The notes below the pieces were generated by a model. That model saw only the letters and a program-made list of their open reading frames with translations. It ran no database searches and was not told where the DNA came from. Position numbers and translations under genes: made by a program. From Rhinopomastus cyanomelas (lineage: Eukaryota > Chordata > Aves > Bucerotiformes > Rhinopomastidae): a DNA stretch of 64,000 nucleotides. Every line of letters starts with the position of its first letter. Positions within the stretch are counted from its first letter, which is position 1. This document shows positions 22,939-33,254 of the stretch, piece after piece. The stretch covers positions 8,638 to 72,637 of the forward strand of contig VXBP01003685.1 in the NCBI GenBank assembly GCA_013400115.1. Reading direction: 5' to 3'.

Positions 22939-23374
22939 AAGCACCACTAGTGTATCTGGCAAAGGATGGGCTGCAGAGCCCAGGCACAACAGGAGACAAC
23001 AGAGAATCCACACACAAGAAGCACCATCATGGAGACCCTAAGCCTCTCAAGAGGAGTAACAATCAGATTACTGATAACCCAAACCGTGAACAGACACCTG
23101 CAGAGAACCAGGCTTCGTCAGCACCACTGCTCCTAAATTAACGTTAATTGTCTAAACAAGACGATTCTGCAGCCCGCTGCTCCCCACATCCCAACGCATC
23201 GGGAGCAGGTAGAGCCACCACAATGCACAAACCACGGTCACAACCACATAGTGCCCCCCACCCAGCCCAAGACATGGGGTGCCCTCACATAAACCCTGAG
23301 ATTTCAGCCAGGAAAGACAAAAACCTATCGGGATGGGGCACACAGAGCCCCACTGGACTCCCCACCTTTGGGCA

Positions 23375-24320
23375 TAGCAACCACCAGCATCATCGGGGGA
23401 CTGGAGCAGCTGCCTTATGAGGAGAGATTGAGAGACCCAGGGCTTTTCAGGATGCAGAGGAGAAGGTTCCGAGGAGACTTAATCGCTGTCTATAAATCCA
23501 TGAGGGTCAAGAAGAAAGAGACAATCTCTTTTCACTTGCGCCTTTGGCTAGGACAGGGGGCAACGGTGTCAGGCGAAGCACAGGAGAGAAGTCTCCTTCT
23601 CTGGAGATGTTTCAAACCCACCTGGCCATGTTCCTGTGTGACTGGATCTGGGTGATCCTGCTGTGGCTGAGGGATTGGACTGGATGATCTTTTGAGGTCA
23701 CTTCCAGTCCCTAATGTTCTGTGATGAGGAGAAACTTCTTTACTGTGAGGGTGACAGAGCCTTGGAAGGGGCTGCCCAGGGAGGCTGTGGAGTCTCCTTC
23801 TCTGGAGACTTTCAAGATCCACCTGAATGAGTTCCTGTGTGACCTGCTCTAGGCTCTATGGTCCTGCTTGAGCCAGGAGGGTTGGATTTGATGACCTCCA
23901 GAGGTCCCTCCCAAACTCTAACGATCTGTGTGCATCCCATCACCACAAAGCAGGTGGAAACAGCATTGAGTCAATGTCATCTAGTGATAGGACATGGGGC
24001 AGTGGGTGTAAGCTGCAACACAGGAGGTTCCATATAAGTATGAGAAGGAACTTCTTCACAGTGAGGGTGACAGATGAACAGGCTGCCCAGGGGAGTTGTG
24101 GACTCTCCTTCACTGGAGAAGTTTCAAACCCACCTGGCTGTGTGACTTGGTCTAGGGGATCCTGCTGTGGCAGGGGGATTGGACTGGATGATCTTTCGAG
24201 GTCCCTTCCCATCTCTAATGACTGGATCTAGGGGATCCTGCTGTGGCAGGGGGATTGGACTGGATGATCTTTCCAGGTCCCTTCCAATCCCTAATGTTCT
24301 GTGACTCTATGATCCTGTGA
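23375..24320 (+). mobile_element. Nested or tandem CR1 LINE cluster (three sense copies)
   Basis: Three consecutive sense 3' ends lie at about 23.72, 23.93 and 24.31 kb. The first follows GAGGAGAGATTGAGAGACCC and ends GTTCTGTGATGAGGAGAAAC. The second ends GGTTGGATTTGATGACCTCC. The third has its final 76-bp segment duplicated (GGTCTAGGGGATCCTGCTGT at 24160, GGATCTAGGGGATCCTGCTG at 24226). Confidence 0.92.
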
Positions 24321-24514
24321 GTGCTGGAAGAACCTGGAAACTCCCACCAATCTCTCCATAAAACCCACAGGGGACAAGGGGAAATCGCAGAGACGAAGGT
24401 GCCCCAACAGCACCTGCCTTGAAGTCTCCCTGCCCACAGGCTGCTCCAGCAGAGTGCAGTTAAGTTTATTAGCCCAAGCTGCAGGAACGAAGCCTCAGCC
24501 AAGAGGACTGATGG

Positions 24515-24720
24515 CTTATTTACTGCTGTCGTCTATATAAAGCAGAATTTTGACACGTTGTTAAATGATAGCACATTTAGATAAGTCAAGCTGTCATATC
24601 ATTTAATGGATGTCTAAACTCCCTCTGTAGCTGATATGTAAAATTTATGCACTTCAGAATATCATAAGGTTATAATATTTTAATCACATCCACGGGGTTG
24701 AGGGTTTGTTGGGGGTGTTT
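24515..24720. other. AT-rich hairpin-containing segment, candidate conserved non-coding element
   Basis: Perfect 10-bp arms TTAAATGATA (24561-24570) and TATCATTTAA (24597-24606) lie in a repeat-free AT-rich stretch (GTCGTCTATATAAAGCAGAA, ATATGTAAAATTTATGCAC). Confidence 0.45.
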
Positions 24721-24807
24721 TTTTTTTTACTCCATCTTCCTCCCCCCACTAAACTTTAAACAGCATAAAAAAAACCCCAACCCACCAACCAAACAACAAC
24801 CAACACT

Positions 24808-25190
24808 CACAGAATCACAGAACATTAGGGATTGGATGGGACCTGGAAAGATCATCCAACCCCCCTGCCACAACAGGATCACACAGGAACACATCCAGGT
24901 GGATTTGAAATGTCTCTGGAGAAGGAGACTCCACAACCCCCCTGGGCAGCCCCTGCCAGGCATCCTCACGGGCAAGAAGGTCCTTCTCACACTGATGTGG
25001 AACGTCCTCTGCTCCAGCTCACACCCGCTGCCCCTTCTCCTGTCGCTGGGTGCCCCTGAGCAGAGCCTGGCTCCATCCTGCCCTTCACATGTTTATCAAC
25101 ATTAATGAGGTCACCCCTCAGTCTCCTTTTCTCCCAAGCTCAAGAGACCCAGCTCTCTCAGACCTTCCATCAACTACATCCAGGAGCCAT
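24808..25190 (-). mobile_element. CR1 LINE fragment
   Basis: Antisense: ATCACAGAACATTAGGGATT, CTGGAGAAGGAGACTCCACA, GTCGCTGGGTGCCCCTGAGC, then GAGGTCACCCCTCAGTCTCC. It has several internal deletions compared with other copies (for example CTGCCAGGCATCCTCACGGG). Confidence 0.94.
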
Positions 25191-26055
25191 CTAGGCGCCG
25201 CCGCTGAAGTTTCTACCCGGCATGAAACAGAACGAAGAGGGGGTTTATTTGATTAACCAAGCACTGGAAGCCCTACAGCCAGAGCTCATCTGCATAATGA
25301 GATGTGAAGACATTCATAAAAGATGGCCCTAATTGGTCTCTCTCTCCCCTCACTCCAGGTTGTATTGATGATCCCCAATCTGCAGCTCAGCAGCTCTGCC
25401 TAGTTTTTTTGGGGGGCAGGATTAAAACTGGAGCGTGTAATCCCGAAGACGGCAACAGGAACGTCACCAAATTAAACCACCAACACCCCCCTCCACCAAC
25501 CCCATAAAGGCAGGGACCCTGCGCCGACGATTACCCACAAGAAAGCCATAAAAAGAAATAAGAGAGAGAGAGAAAGAGAGAGGCTGCATTAGTAATGTAC
25601 ACAATAAAACAATCTCATAACCCGGTGAAATATGTCGGGTATTATCTCCGATAGAATTTTTATCTCTTCTCATTTCCGAGCCTATTTGCTGTTAAAAAGG
25701 CTCCGACGCCGCCGTTTCGATCAAAGTGCTGCCGAGTAGCACATTATCTACATGTTTTACATATGCCCACCATTCATCTGGGCTGCTCCAACTCCGCCGC
25801 TCCCCGCCAGAACCCCCACACAAATTATTTTGGAGGGGGGGAAAAAGCTTTTGGAAGAGGTAAAAAAAGCTCTTGGAAGAATCGCCGGGTTGTTTCCTTT
25901 CGTGTTTTATTTTTGCTCTTTTTTTGTTGTTCGTTCAGGGTGGTTTTTTTCCTCCTCTTTCTCTCTCTCATTCTTTTTTAATAGAGGGCATTAGGCCAAG
26001 CTGGCACAAGGTCACCTTTCCCACCCTGATCCCAGGGAACTGCTGCATGGACACC
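25191..26055. other. Unique sequence with short simple repeats
   Basis: Contains a GA-rich run (25561-25582) and T/C-rich runs near 25900-25980. 25590-25760 is AT/CG mixed single-copy sequence (CGACGCCGCCGTTTCGATCA). No exon is recognised. Confidence 0.45.
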
Positions 26056-26310
26056 AAGTCACAGAATCACTCCGGATGGAAAAGACCCCTGGGATCATCG
26101 AATCCAACCATCTACCCTACAAGTTCACCCCTAAACTGTGTCCCTCAACACCTCATCCAAACAATCTTTGAACACATCCAGGAATGGCGACTCACCCACC
26201 TATCTGGGAAGCCCATTCTGATACCTGACCACCCTTCGGTGAAAAAATTCTTCCTAATACCTAGTCTAAACCTACCCTGTTGTAACTTGAACCCATTCCC
26301 TCTTGAATGT
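26056..26310 (-). mobile_element. CR1 LINE fragment, older subfamily
   Basis: Antisense: TCACAGAATCACTCCGGATG, GAAAAGACCCCTGGGATCAT, CAAGTTCACCCCTAAACTGT, CCAGGAATGGCGACTCACCC, TTCTTCCTAATACCTAGTCT. More diverged than the main family. Confidence 0.88.
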
Positions 26311-26625
26311 CAATCCCCATCGCTCCTGCGATGAGGGATCGCTTGCTCACACATCTCCCTTCCAGCCACGTCCTGTGTCATCCCCCACCCCAGAACCCCA
26401 ACATTTGGGCACCAAGTCAATCCCCACCGCTCCTGCGATGCTGCCCACACCTCTCCCTTCCCTCCACGTCCTGTTCCCCCCAACCCCAAAACCCCAACGA
26501 ACCCAATATTTGGACACCAAGTCAATCCCCACCGCTCCTGCGATGCTGCCCACACCTCTTCCCTCTAGCCACGTCCTGTGTCGTCCCGCCACCCCAAAAC
26601 CCCAACGAGCCTAATATTTGGAGAA
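26311..26625. repeat. About 106-bp minisatellite, three copies
   Basis: TCAATCCCCACCGCTCCTGC (or CCCCATCG in the first copy) starts at about 26310, 26417 and 26522. Units contain CTTCCCTCCACGTCCTGT and AAAACCCCAACGAACCCAAT. It begins within the 5' edge of the CR1 (CAATCCCCATCGCTCCTGCG), suggesting expansion from the element's boundary. Confidence 0.92.
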
Positions 26626-27010
26626 GTCACAGCCATGACAGAGCCTGAAAGGCTTCTGTAGGGTTTAGATCCCCCCCCCAATCCCCTTTCCCAGCGGATG
26701 GCATCGCAGCCGCTACCTGCAGCACTTTGAAGGTCTGCTCAAAACCCCAAAGGCATCAAAAGGCGGGAGCTGCCGAGACCCCCGGGCCGTGGGTTTCCTC
26801 CCCTCCAAACCCCGCTGCAGTTTGAACTCTCCGCAAACCCATTTCACACGCGTGGAACCGAGCTTTTGTAGAGGAGCTGCGGGTTGGGCTCCAGCCCCAT
26901 TCTCTCCTGGCAGAGCCATTGTGTTAATTACCCGCCTCCCCCACCCCCGCCACAGCAGCGCCCGGGCTCGGGTCCCCGTCCCCCTCCAGCATCCCCCGAC
27001 GACCCTTCCC

Positions 27011-27061
27011 CGGGTCACGGTAACAAAGGACTTACCGNCGGGTCACGGTAACAAAGGACTT
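27011..27061. repeat. Short duplication around a single N
   Basis: CGGGTCACGGTAACAAAGGA plus CTT occurs at 27011-27033 and again at 27039-27061, separated by ACCG and an N at 27038. This is the same signature of an unmerged contig overlap. Confidence 0.9.
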
Positions 27062-27200
27062 CCCGGGAACCCCCCGCCCCGGGGGGACCACGGCGGGATT
27101 GCGGCGGCCGGGACCTGCCCGGAGCCACAAAGGATCTCGCTCCCGCCTCATCCATCCCCGCAGCCGGCGCCTTTCACCGAGCCCCAGGACCGGCGCCGCA

Positions 27201-27428
27201 GCGACCCGAGTCCCGCTCCGCCACCCCCGGCGTCACGGAGCCGCCAGCGCGGGAGGGGACCGGCGGGGACCCCCCTAGCGCGGGCACCTCAAAGAAACTT
27301 GGCGGAGCGGCGCGGGGGGCTGCGCTCCCCGCAACTTCATCCCGCGCAACTTCCCTCCCTCTCTCCCTCCCTCTGCTTCTGCCTCCCTCTCCCTCCTTCC
27401 CTCCCCTCCCGCCGAGGCGGAGCGGCGG
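27201..27428. repeat. CpG-island block A, copy 1
   Basis: Appears identical to 27859-28086 (offset 658). Copy 1 ends at the single N at 27429, and copy 2 begins directly after the 127-N gap. Likely false duplication. Confidence 0.92.
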
Positions 27429-27584
27429 NGCCCCGTCGCCGCCCGCCCCGCCCTCCCCCCGCCGCTGGCCGTCGCTGGCCGTCGCTCCCCTCTGCTGCCC
27501 GGTTTGGGAGCCGGAGGGTGCCCTGCGTTGGGTTGCGTTGCGTTGCGGGGGTGCTGAGGAGTTGGAACAACTCAAAGAGCAGAG

Positions 27585-27731
27585 CCCGGGCAGGGACGTG
27601 CCGCCGCGGGATCCTTTAGGATGGAGAAGACCGTCAGGTCCAGCCGCTCCCTCGGCGCTGACCCCTGGCCCTCATCCCACAGCTCCAGGGCTTTGAGACC
27701 CCCTCCAGGGACAGGGGCTCCACCACTGCCC
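27585..27731. repeat. CpG-island/CR1 block B, copy 1
   Basis: Appears identical to 28250-28396 (offset 665). Copy 1 runs into the N run at 27732, and copy 2 starts directly after the single N at 28249. Likely false duplication. Confidence 0.92.
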
Positions 27732-27858
27732 NNNNNNNNNNNNNNNNNNNNNNNNNNNNNNNNNNNNNNNNNNNNNNNNNNNNNNNNNNNNNNNNNNNNN
27801 NNNNNNNNNNNNNNNNNNNNNNNNNNNNNNNNNNNNNNNNNNNNNNNNNNNNNNNNNN
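27732..27858. other. 127-N assembly gap
   Basis: Run of N flanked by duplicated blocks A and B. Confidence 1.
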
Positions 27859-28086
27859 GCGACCCGAGTCCCGCTCCGCCACCCCCGGCGTCACGGAGCC
27901 GCCAGCGCGGGAGGGGACCGGCGGGGACCCCCCTAGCGCGGGCACCTCAAAGAAACTTGGCGGAGCGGCGCGGGGGGCTGCGCTCCCCGCAACTTCATCC
28001 CGCGCAACTTCCCTCCCTCTCTCCCTCCCTCTGCTTCTGCCTCCCTCTCCCTCCTTCCCTCCCCTCCCGCCGAGGCGGAGCGGCGG
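27859..28086. repeat. CpG-island block A, copy 2
   Basis: Copy of 27201-27428. It continues uninterrupted into CCGCTCCCCCGGCCCCGCTG, so this copy carries the true right-hand flank of block A. Confidence 0.92.
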
Positions 28087-28110
28087 CCGCTCCCCCGGCC
28101 CCGCTGTCAC

Positions 28111-28140
28111 CTCGGGGCGGGGGGGCCCAGGCGGCTCCAT
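28111..28140 (-). CDS. Candidate first coding exon in the CpG island (weak)
   Basis: On the minus strand a start codon in GCGGCGATGGAG opens a 10-codon frame reading MEPPGPPRPE and ends at a GAG|GTGACA donor-like site, preceded by a GC-rich leader. Position and composition fit a first exon transcribed leftwards, away from MYL2. It does not match the CUX2 N-terminus I know, there is no second exon to support it, and it may be chance. Confidence 0.15.
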
Positions 28141-28249
28141 CGCCGCTATCGCAGCTCTGCGCTCCCGGGCGGCGCCGAACAAAGAGCGGCGGGGGATCAA
28201 TTCCTGATACCTATCGATGGGGAGAGGGAGGGAGAGAGAGGAGGAGGGN

Positions 28250-28396
28250 CCCGGGCAGGGACGTGCCGCCGCGGGATCCTTTAGGATGGAGAAGACCGTC
28301 AGGTCCAGCCGCTCCCTCGGCGCTGACCCCTGGCCCTCATCCCACAGCTCCAGGGCTTTGAGACCCCCTCCAGGGACAGGGGCTCCACCACTGCCC
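28250..28396. repeat. CpG-island/CR1 block B, copy 2
   Basis: Copy of 27585-27731. This copy continues into CCGGGCAGCCTGGGCCAGGC, and the remainder of the antisense CR1 follows. Confidence 0.92.
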
Positions 28397-28620
28397 CGGG
28401 CAGCCTGGGCCAGGCCTCGGGAGCCCTTGTGGGGCAGAAATTGGTCCCCAGGGCCAACCTCGCCCTCCCTGAGGGCAACTTGAGGCCGTTTCCTCTCATC
28501 CTGGGGAGGAGAAGGAACCGACCCCTCCGCCTCACTCCAACCTCGGAGTTCAGGCGGTTGTGGAGAGCTGGAAGATCTCCCCTGAGCCTCCTTTTCTCTG
28601 TGTCCACAAATACCCTTTCC
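28290..28620 (-). mobile_element. CR1 LINE fragment within the CpG island
   Basis: Antisense CR1 of a GC-rich older subfamily: AGGTCCAGCCGCTCCCTCGG, CCCCCTCCAGGGACAGGGGC, GGGCAGCCTGGGCCAGGCCT, TGAGGGCAACTTGAGGCCGT, CTCCCCTGAGCCTCCTTTTC. Its first part is also present in the duplicate at 27628-27731. Confidence 0.85.
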
Positions 28621-28644
28621 TACCACAGCAAGTCAAGACTTCTT

Positions 28645-28798
28645 CTCTGGAGAGGGTCTCCTTCTCTGGAGACGTTTCAAACCCACCTGGACGTGTTCTT
28701 GTGCAACCTGGTCTAGGGGATCCTGCTCTGGCAGGGGGGTTGGACTGGATGATCTTTCGAGGTCCCTTCCAATCCCTAATGTTCTGTGATTCTCTGAA
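28645..28798 (+). mobile_element. CR1 LINE 3' end
   Basis: Sense: GGAGACGTTTCAAACCCACC, GTCTAGGGGATCCTGCTCTG, GACTGGATGATCTTTCGAGG, GTTCTGTGATTCTCTGA. It forms an inverted pair with the preceding antisense copy. Confidence 0.95.
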
Positions 28799-30085
28799 GA
28801 TCTTTCCAGCTCCTGCCCCATCCCATCACACCAGCATCTCCAGGGCTTTGAAAATTCCTTTCCTTTCTCTGGGGGAGAGCAATAACCTCCCAGCTGGGCC
28901 CTGTTCGCACTGGAGGGGCCCTGGTTTCCCAGCAGTTGTGACTCAGTTCTGAGCGGAGAGCGGTCAAGCTGCCCTTTCGGGGTGTGTTTTGCAGACTAAG
29001 CAAGTGCAGGGGTTTAAGATCCCTGCTGAGGAGCAGGGAACCCCCCTCATCATGTGGGGCAGCCGCATCTCCACGCCGGTCCCACACATCTTACCTGTCA
29101 CTGCTTGCTCTGTTCTGGAGGGAGATGCTCAACCATCAGGCAAAGCCGGGACAGGTGCTCCTGCAGCTGTGACCAAGTCCTTCATCATCCCAGCCCCAGA
29201 GCTCTTAGCTCCTGATAGTGCCAGAGCAACTCTCTGCAGGTGGCTGGGCAAGAAGTAGCCTCAAGGCCAACACAAGGGCTCGATCCCACCTGGCAGCCTC
29301 TGCTGCTGTTCCTTGCAATGTGCAGGGCTCAGGGTTCCACTGAAAAGCCGCAGTTTGAGTTCACGAGGCTGGAGGACAGAAATAGCCTTCACCCTGCTCC
29401 CGTGGTCATGGGGACATCTGCTTCTTCCCTTCTTGTAACTTCATCTGGGCCAGGAAAACTGTCCAGAAGGGTGAGGGGGACCCCAAAAGTGACCTTGGCA
29501 CCACACTGTAGCACAGGCAGTCAGGAAACCATCTCATCCTTCTCATCTCCTTCACTCAGAGAAACCTGGAGCTGCTCGCAATCCCACAATCGCAAACCGC
29601 CTCAGGCGGAAGAACAAGTGAAGAGAAAAATCAGAGTTCAAAGGGAGGATTTGCAAGAGCCCAGGCAGTTTGCATTAGGGAGAGCCTGGATGCTCCTGCC
29701 GGCCCTGCTCCGGCTCCTTCCCCGCATCCAGAGCTGATTGGAGAAGTGGGGAGTGGGAATCCCACAGCAGATCCTCCTCATGGTGCTAAAAGCATCTGCC
29801 TGGAATCGATGAACCCCCGATGGAATCACCCAGCTGAAAGCTCCACTGCATTAGTGTCAGCAGCAAACCCCATGGATCCCCTGGGATCCACTGGGATCCA
29901 CTGGGATCCCAAACACCAGGTGCCTCTGCTCTGCCCCAGTCAAACACCCAGCTCTGTTGTGGGGGGCTATAAATAGATTCTCTCAAACCCCACAGCCAGT
30001 AAATCAGAGAGCCCTAGCACTGGTAATGAGACTGGGTTTGCTGGTGGTGCCAAGCGGATGTTTGTGCCAAGGTGTGTCCCCCATG
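28799..30085. other. Unique sequence, no gene seen
   Basis: Repeat-poor DNA. Open frames up to 165 codons (29240-29737, + strand) have no recognisable domain and no supporting splice pattern. 29880-29910 holds three 11-bp CTGGGATCCA repeats. Confidence 0.45.
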
Positions 30086-30088
30086 CTG

Positions 30089-30222
30089 GTAAGGAGGGCA
30101 TCTCAGTCCACTCCTAACCAGTAAGGAGGGTGTCTCAGTCCATTCCTGATGAGTAAGGAGGGCATCTCATTCTACTCCTGACCAGTAAGGAGGGCGTCTC
30201 GGTCCATTCTTGACTAAGATGC
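30089..30222. repeat. 32-bp minisatellite, four copies
   Basis: GTAAGGAGGGCATCTCAGTC starts at 30089, 30121, 30153 and 30185 (exact 32-bp period), with CAGTCCA and TCCTGAC variants. Confidence 0.93.
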
Positions 30223-32030
30223 TCCAGCTCTCTGCTGCTGGACACCACCAGAACCAGGCCCTAGTGAGGGGAACCTCATCCCAGTGCCCACAGAGCTCAT
30301 CTCCAGCCCATAAATCATCGCCCCGTTGCGGCGCAGAGGAGAGCGGAGGACCCCAGCTATAAATCAGAGAGAAAACCAACCCGGCGTCTCTGGTGAGCAA
30401 ATGAAATTGTGGGCTCTGCAGGAATGTCTGTGTTTGGCCAAATCATTAATAAATCAATGGGGGCTGTGAGGAAGAGGAGGGGGAACTGTGTCCTGTGCTC
30501 CCTCAGCTCGGCAGCCCCTTGCTTCCTCCTCCTCCTCCTCTGAAGGCTTTGAATTCAAATACAGAAGGAGCTTTTTTTGTGCAATTTTAAAAAATGAAAT
30601 CAAAAGGTTAGACCTCAGTCCACTCCCATTTCAGATGTTGATTCCTTCTCACCTTCCTGACAGCTCCTGATCCACACAGGAAGTCCTTTGTGTGGTGACC
30701 CGGCCCCATGAGGTGGCTGAGGGTTGATGCTGGTAGTGAGAGCCTTGTGCTAATGGTGATGGTGTGAGGGTGATGGTGGGCTCACCAGTGGTGACGTTGG
30801 CTCAGCTGCCTTGTCCCTAGGATGGGCAGGAGGACACCAGGAGCTGCACCACGGGACAGCAGTGCCGTCAGGGTGAGTGGGATGAGTGAGCCCCTGTGGT
30901 TGGCCAGGAACTCAGACCCAGCTTCGGAGCAGAAAGACCCTCGTGGAGACCCAGGTGGTGGCTCCTGGAGCTCGATCCCCATCCCATGCAGGGTGACAGC
31001 ACGACAGCAGGGGCCATTCCTTGCTCTTTCCCGTATTTTCACAGATGATTTACAGTGGGGGGTAGCATGATGGCCCATGACTGCGGCTTCACAGCCATCT
31101 CCCTGAAGCCTGGCCAATCCCACTGGCCATTTTCCCTCCTGTCTTCCACTCCTGTCCCCCTCCAGGTCTTCAACCTTGTCCCCTCTCCCCATCTTCACCG
31201 CTATCCCCTCTCCCCGGGTCCTCTCCGTTACAATGTTGATGTTACAATGGCGCCACCTGGTGGCCACTGCGATACTTGCAGCGCGTCCCGCAGGACTGGG
31301 CGACGGGCGCACGGGGGGCCACTGGGGGACTACTGGGGGGACACGAGGTGGGGAGCATAACTGGTCACCGCGGGGGAACACACCCAGTGGACAACAAGGG
31401 AGACTAGAGAGGTGCATGGACGGTACAGCCCTCCTCTATCTGCCCACTGAGACCACCCCTCCAGGACACACACTGAGCTGTGCCCAGCCTCAGCCCTCAG
31501 TGCCCACGCTGGGTGCCCCTCCACCAGCCACGGCTACTTATTTCCAGACACACTCCCCAAGCAATTAGCACACGGGGTCTTTAGATAATTTTCCTCTTTT
31601 ATTGCTTCACCAAAATTATCTTGACTCTGGCGCCGTTTGGAGTGTGGGCAGCGGGTAAAGGGGCTATTTATGGCCTTCTATCAATGCTGAGGGCAGACAC
31701 CTCCTCCTGGGGCTACATCCCAGCGGCTCAGGGATGGAATATTTTCTGCTTTCATCCCCACCTTCACCTCTTTTTGGTGAGTGGCAGCTCTTCCCCAGAC
31801 CCCCAAAACTGGGCAAATCCTCCTGGCCATTACTGTGGTGATAAATCCTTCAGAGTAAAAATGGACCTGAACCAGGCAAAGCTGCTCAATTCAGTCTGTC
31901 TGGAATAAGCTGACACCCTCTGAGCACCAAGGGGAGGTGGATAAACCCCTCCCAAAGGTCCTGAAGATGCTGCCAGCTGAAAGGGGCTGGGGTGGTGGGA
32001 GCAGGATGAGCAAGGAAAGGGAAAGGTCAG
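30223..32030. other. Repeat-poor intergenic DNA upstream of MYL2, no gene seen
   Basis: Contains the CTCF motif at 31251 but no exon that I can support. A 211-codon minus-strand frame (30782-31417) has no recognisable similarity. AT-rich TAAATCATTAATAAATCAAT-like sequence at about 30440-30460 may be regulatory. Confidence 0.45.
31251..31263 (-). promoter_or_regulatory. CTCF-binding motif candidate
   Basis: The minus strand reads CCACCAGGTGGCG, an exact fit to the core CCASYAGRKGGCR consensus, within GCCACCAGGTGGCGCCA. It lies between the CpG island at 27-28.5 kb and the MYL2 promoter, where an insulator between regulatory domains would be expected. Confidence 0.6.
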
Positions 32031-32036
32031 GTCATT

Positions 32037-32532
32037 TCTTCTTGGCTTTCTTGGGGGCCTGTAAGGGTTCAGGAATGTGCCACTAACTCACCAGCTTTTT
32101 ATGGGGTGGAATAAGAGCAGGAAACGACCCTATTCCTGGTTGTCAGTCCTTCATGGGAGCCCTGGGATGGTGCTGCCAGCTGCCCAAAGCTTCTTGCTGG
32201 TTTCCCACTGCTCAGGAGCTCTGGGCACATGCAGCCCCCCGGGATCCTGAGGGACGCTAAGACTCCTGCTGAAATTACAGCTCTTTGCTTTCCTGGTCTC
32301 TCTTACAGGGACTGGCTGAGAGAGTTGGGGCTGTTCAGCCTGGAGAGGAGAAGGCTCCGGGGAGACCTTCTAGCAACCTTCCTGTCCCTGACAGGGGCTG
32401 TCAGAAGGCTGGAGAAGGCTGTTCCCAAGGGCAGGGAATGATAGGATGGGGGGTGTCCTGGTTTGAAGCTGGGAAATGCAGAGCTGAGGACAAAGTTGTT
32501 GAATCTCAGGGTGGGGGATCCCTGGAACAGGC
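32037..32532 (-). repeat. Inverted copy of the MYL2 intron 1/exon 2 boundary (left arm)
   Basis: Reverse complement of 36445-36941 with only about five differences over 496 bp (four transitions and a one-base indel seen by eye). At its left end it contains the MYL2 exon 2 splice acceptor and first seven codons (APKKAKK). Homology then stops, and the frame reads Lys-stop. The arm also carries part of a CR1. Confidence 0.93.
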
Positions 32533-32698
32533 TGCCCAGAGAGGGGGTGGAGGCCCCATCCCTGGAGCCATTCAAGGTGAGCCTGGCTGGGGCTTTGGGC
32601 AACCTGGTCTGGTGAGTGCTGGCCCTGACAGGTGTTGGGGCGTTGGACTGGATGCCCTTTGGAGCTCCCTTCCAACCCTTTGATTCTATGATTCTAAG
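32318..32698 (+). mobile_element. CR1 LINE fragment
   Basis: Sense: GACTGGCTGAGAGAGTTGGG, GTTTGAAGCTGGGAAATGCA, CTGGAACAGGCTGCCCAGAG, TTGGACTGGATGCCCTTTGG, TTTGATTCTATGATTCTA. It lies partly in the inverted-duplication arm. The copy in MYL2 intron 1 lacks an internal segment and the 3' end, so this is the more complete version. Confidence 0.94.
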
Positions 32699-32699
32699 T

Positions 32700-33254
32700 G
32701 ATCACCAACCCATCACATAACAGAGACATAAGCAGAGGAGATGGGCTCCAACCCCCAGCCAGCCCTGGCACACCCCCACAAACCCCACTGGGGATGGATT
32801 GGCCACCACTGCCAGCTCCAGCCACAGCTGCAAGCTGCCCACAAACCCATCTTTCTACCTTTAATCAGCTTTTTCCTCTAAAAGTCATCGTTCCCAATAA
32901 ACAACTGCAGCAGGCAGTGTACAAAGCATCAAATTAAAGTCACTTACATGCAATTAGTTATATTTGCTACAGCCTCGTTAACGGGGAAATTCCCAGCTAT
33001 GGAATCTGTATCGATTCCAGCCAACCTATATTTATCTGGCCACAAGCAGCAGCAGCAGCCGCCGTCGTCGTTAATATCAACCAGCTGAATTTAAAATGCA
33101 GAGAGCTGGAGAGAATTGCATCAAACCTCGACGGTGATATTCAATTCCATAAATATTATCCTGCGTTACAGCGCATCGGTTTCGCCTGGAAAACGTATTG
33201 GTCGGAGGCAATTTACATTGGTTGGAATTGGGAAGTACTGGTGTGAATACAGAG
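32700..33254. other. Unique sequence, candidate conserved non-coding DNA
   Basis: 32860-33250 is AT-rich single-copy sequence with a CAG/GCC/CGT triplet run (GCAGCAGCAGCAGCCGCCGT) and GTTAATATCAACCAGCTGAA. No exon is recognised. Confidence 0.4.

Larger units (their letters stand above)
26900..28300. promoter_or_regulatory. CpG island, disrupted by gaps
   Basis: Very high GC and CpG density with a long polypyrimidine tract (about 27351-27412 and again 28010-28070, CTCCCTCCCTCTGCTTCTGC). It has promoter-like composition. Its size is inflated: two blocks occur twice around Ns. By human gene order, the next gene on this side of MYL2 is CUX2, pointing away. No CUX2 exon 1 could be recognised, so the owner of this island is unproven. 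Confidence 0.65.

Noticed and set aside
27634..28626. 330-codon minus-strand frame
   Set aside because: Runs through 127 Ns and a false duplication; composed of CR1 and CpG-island sequence.
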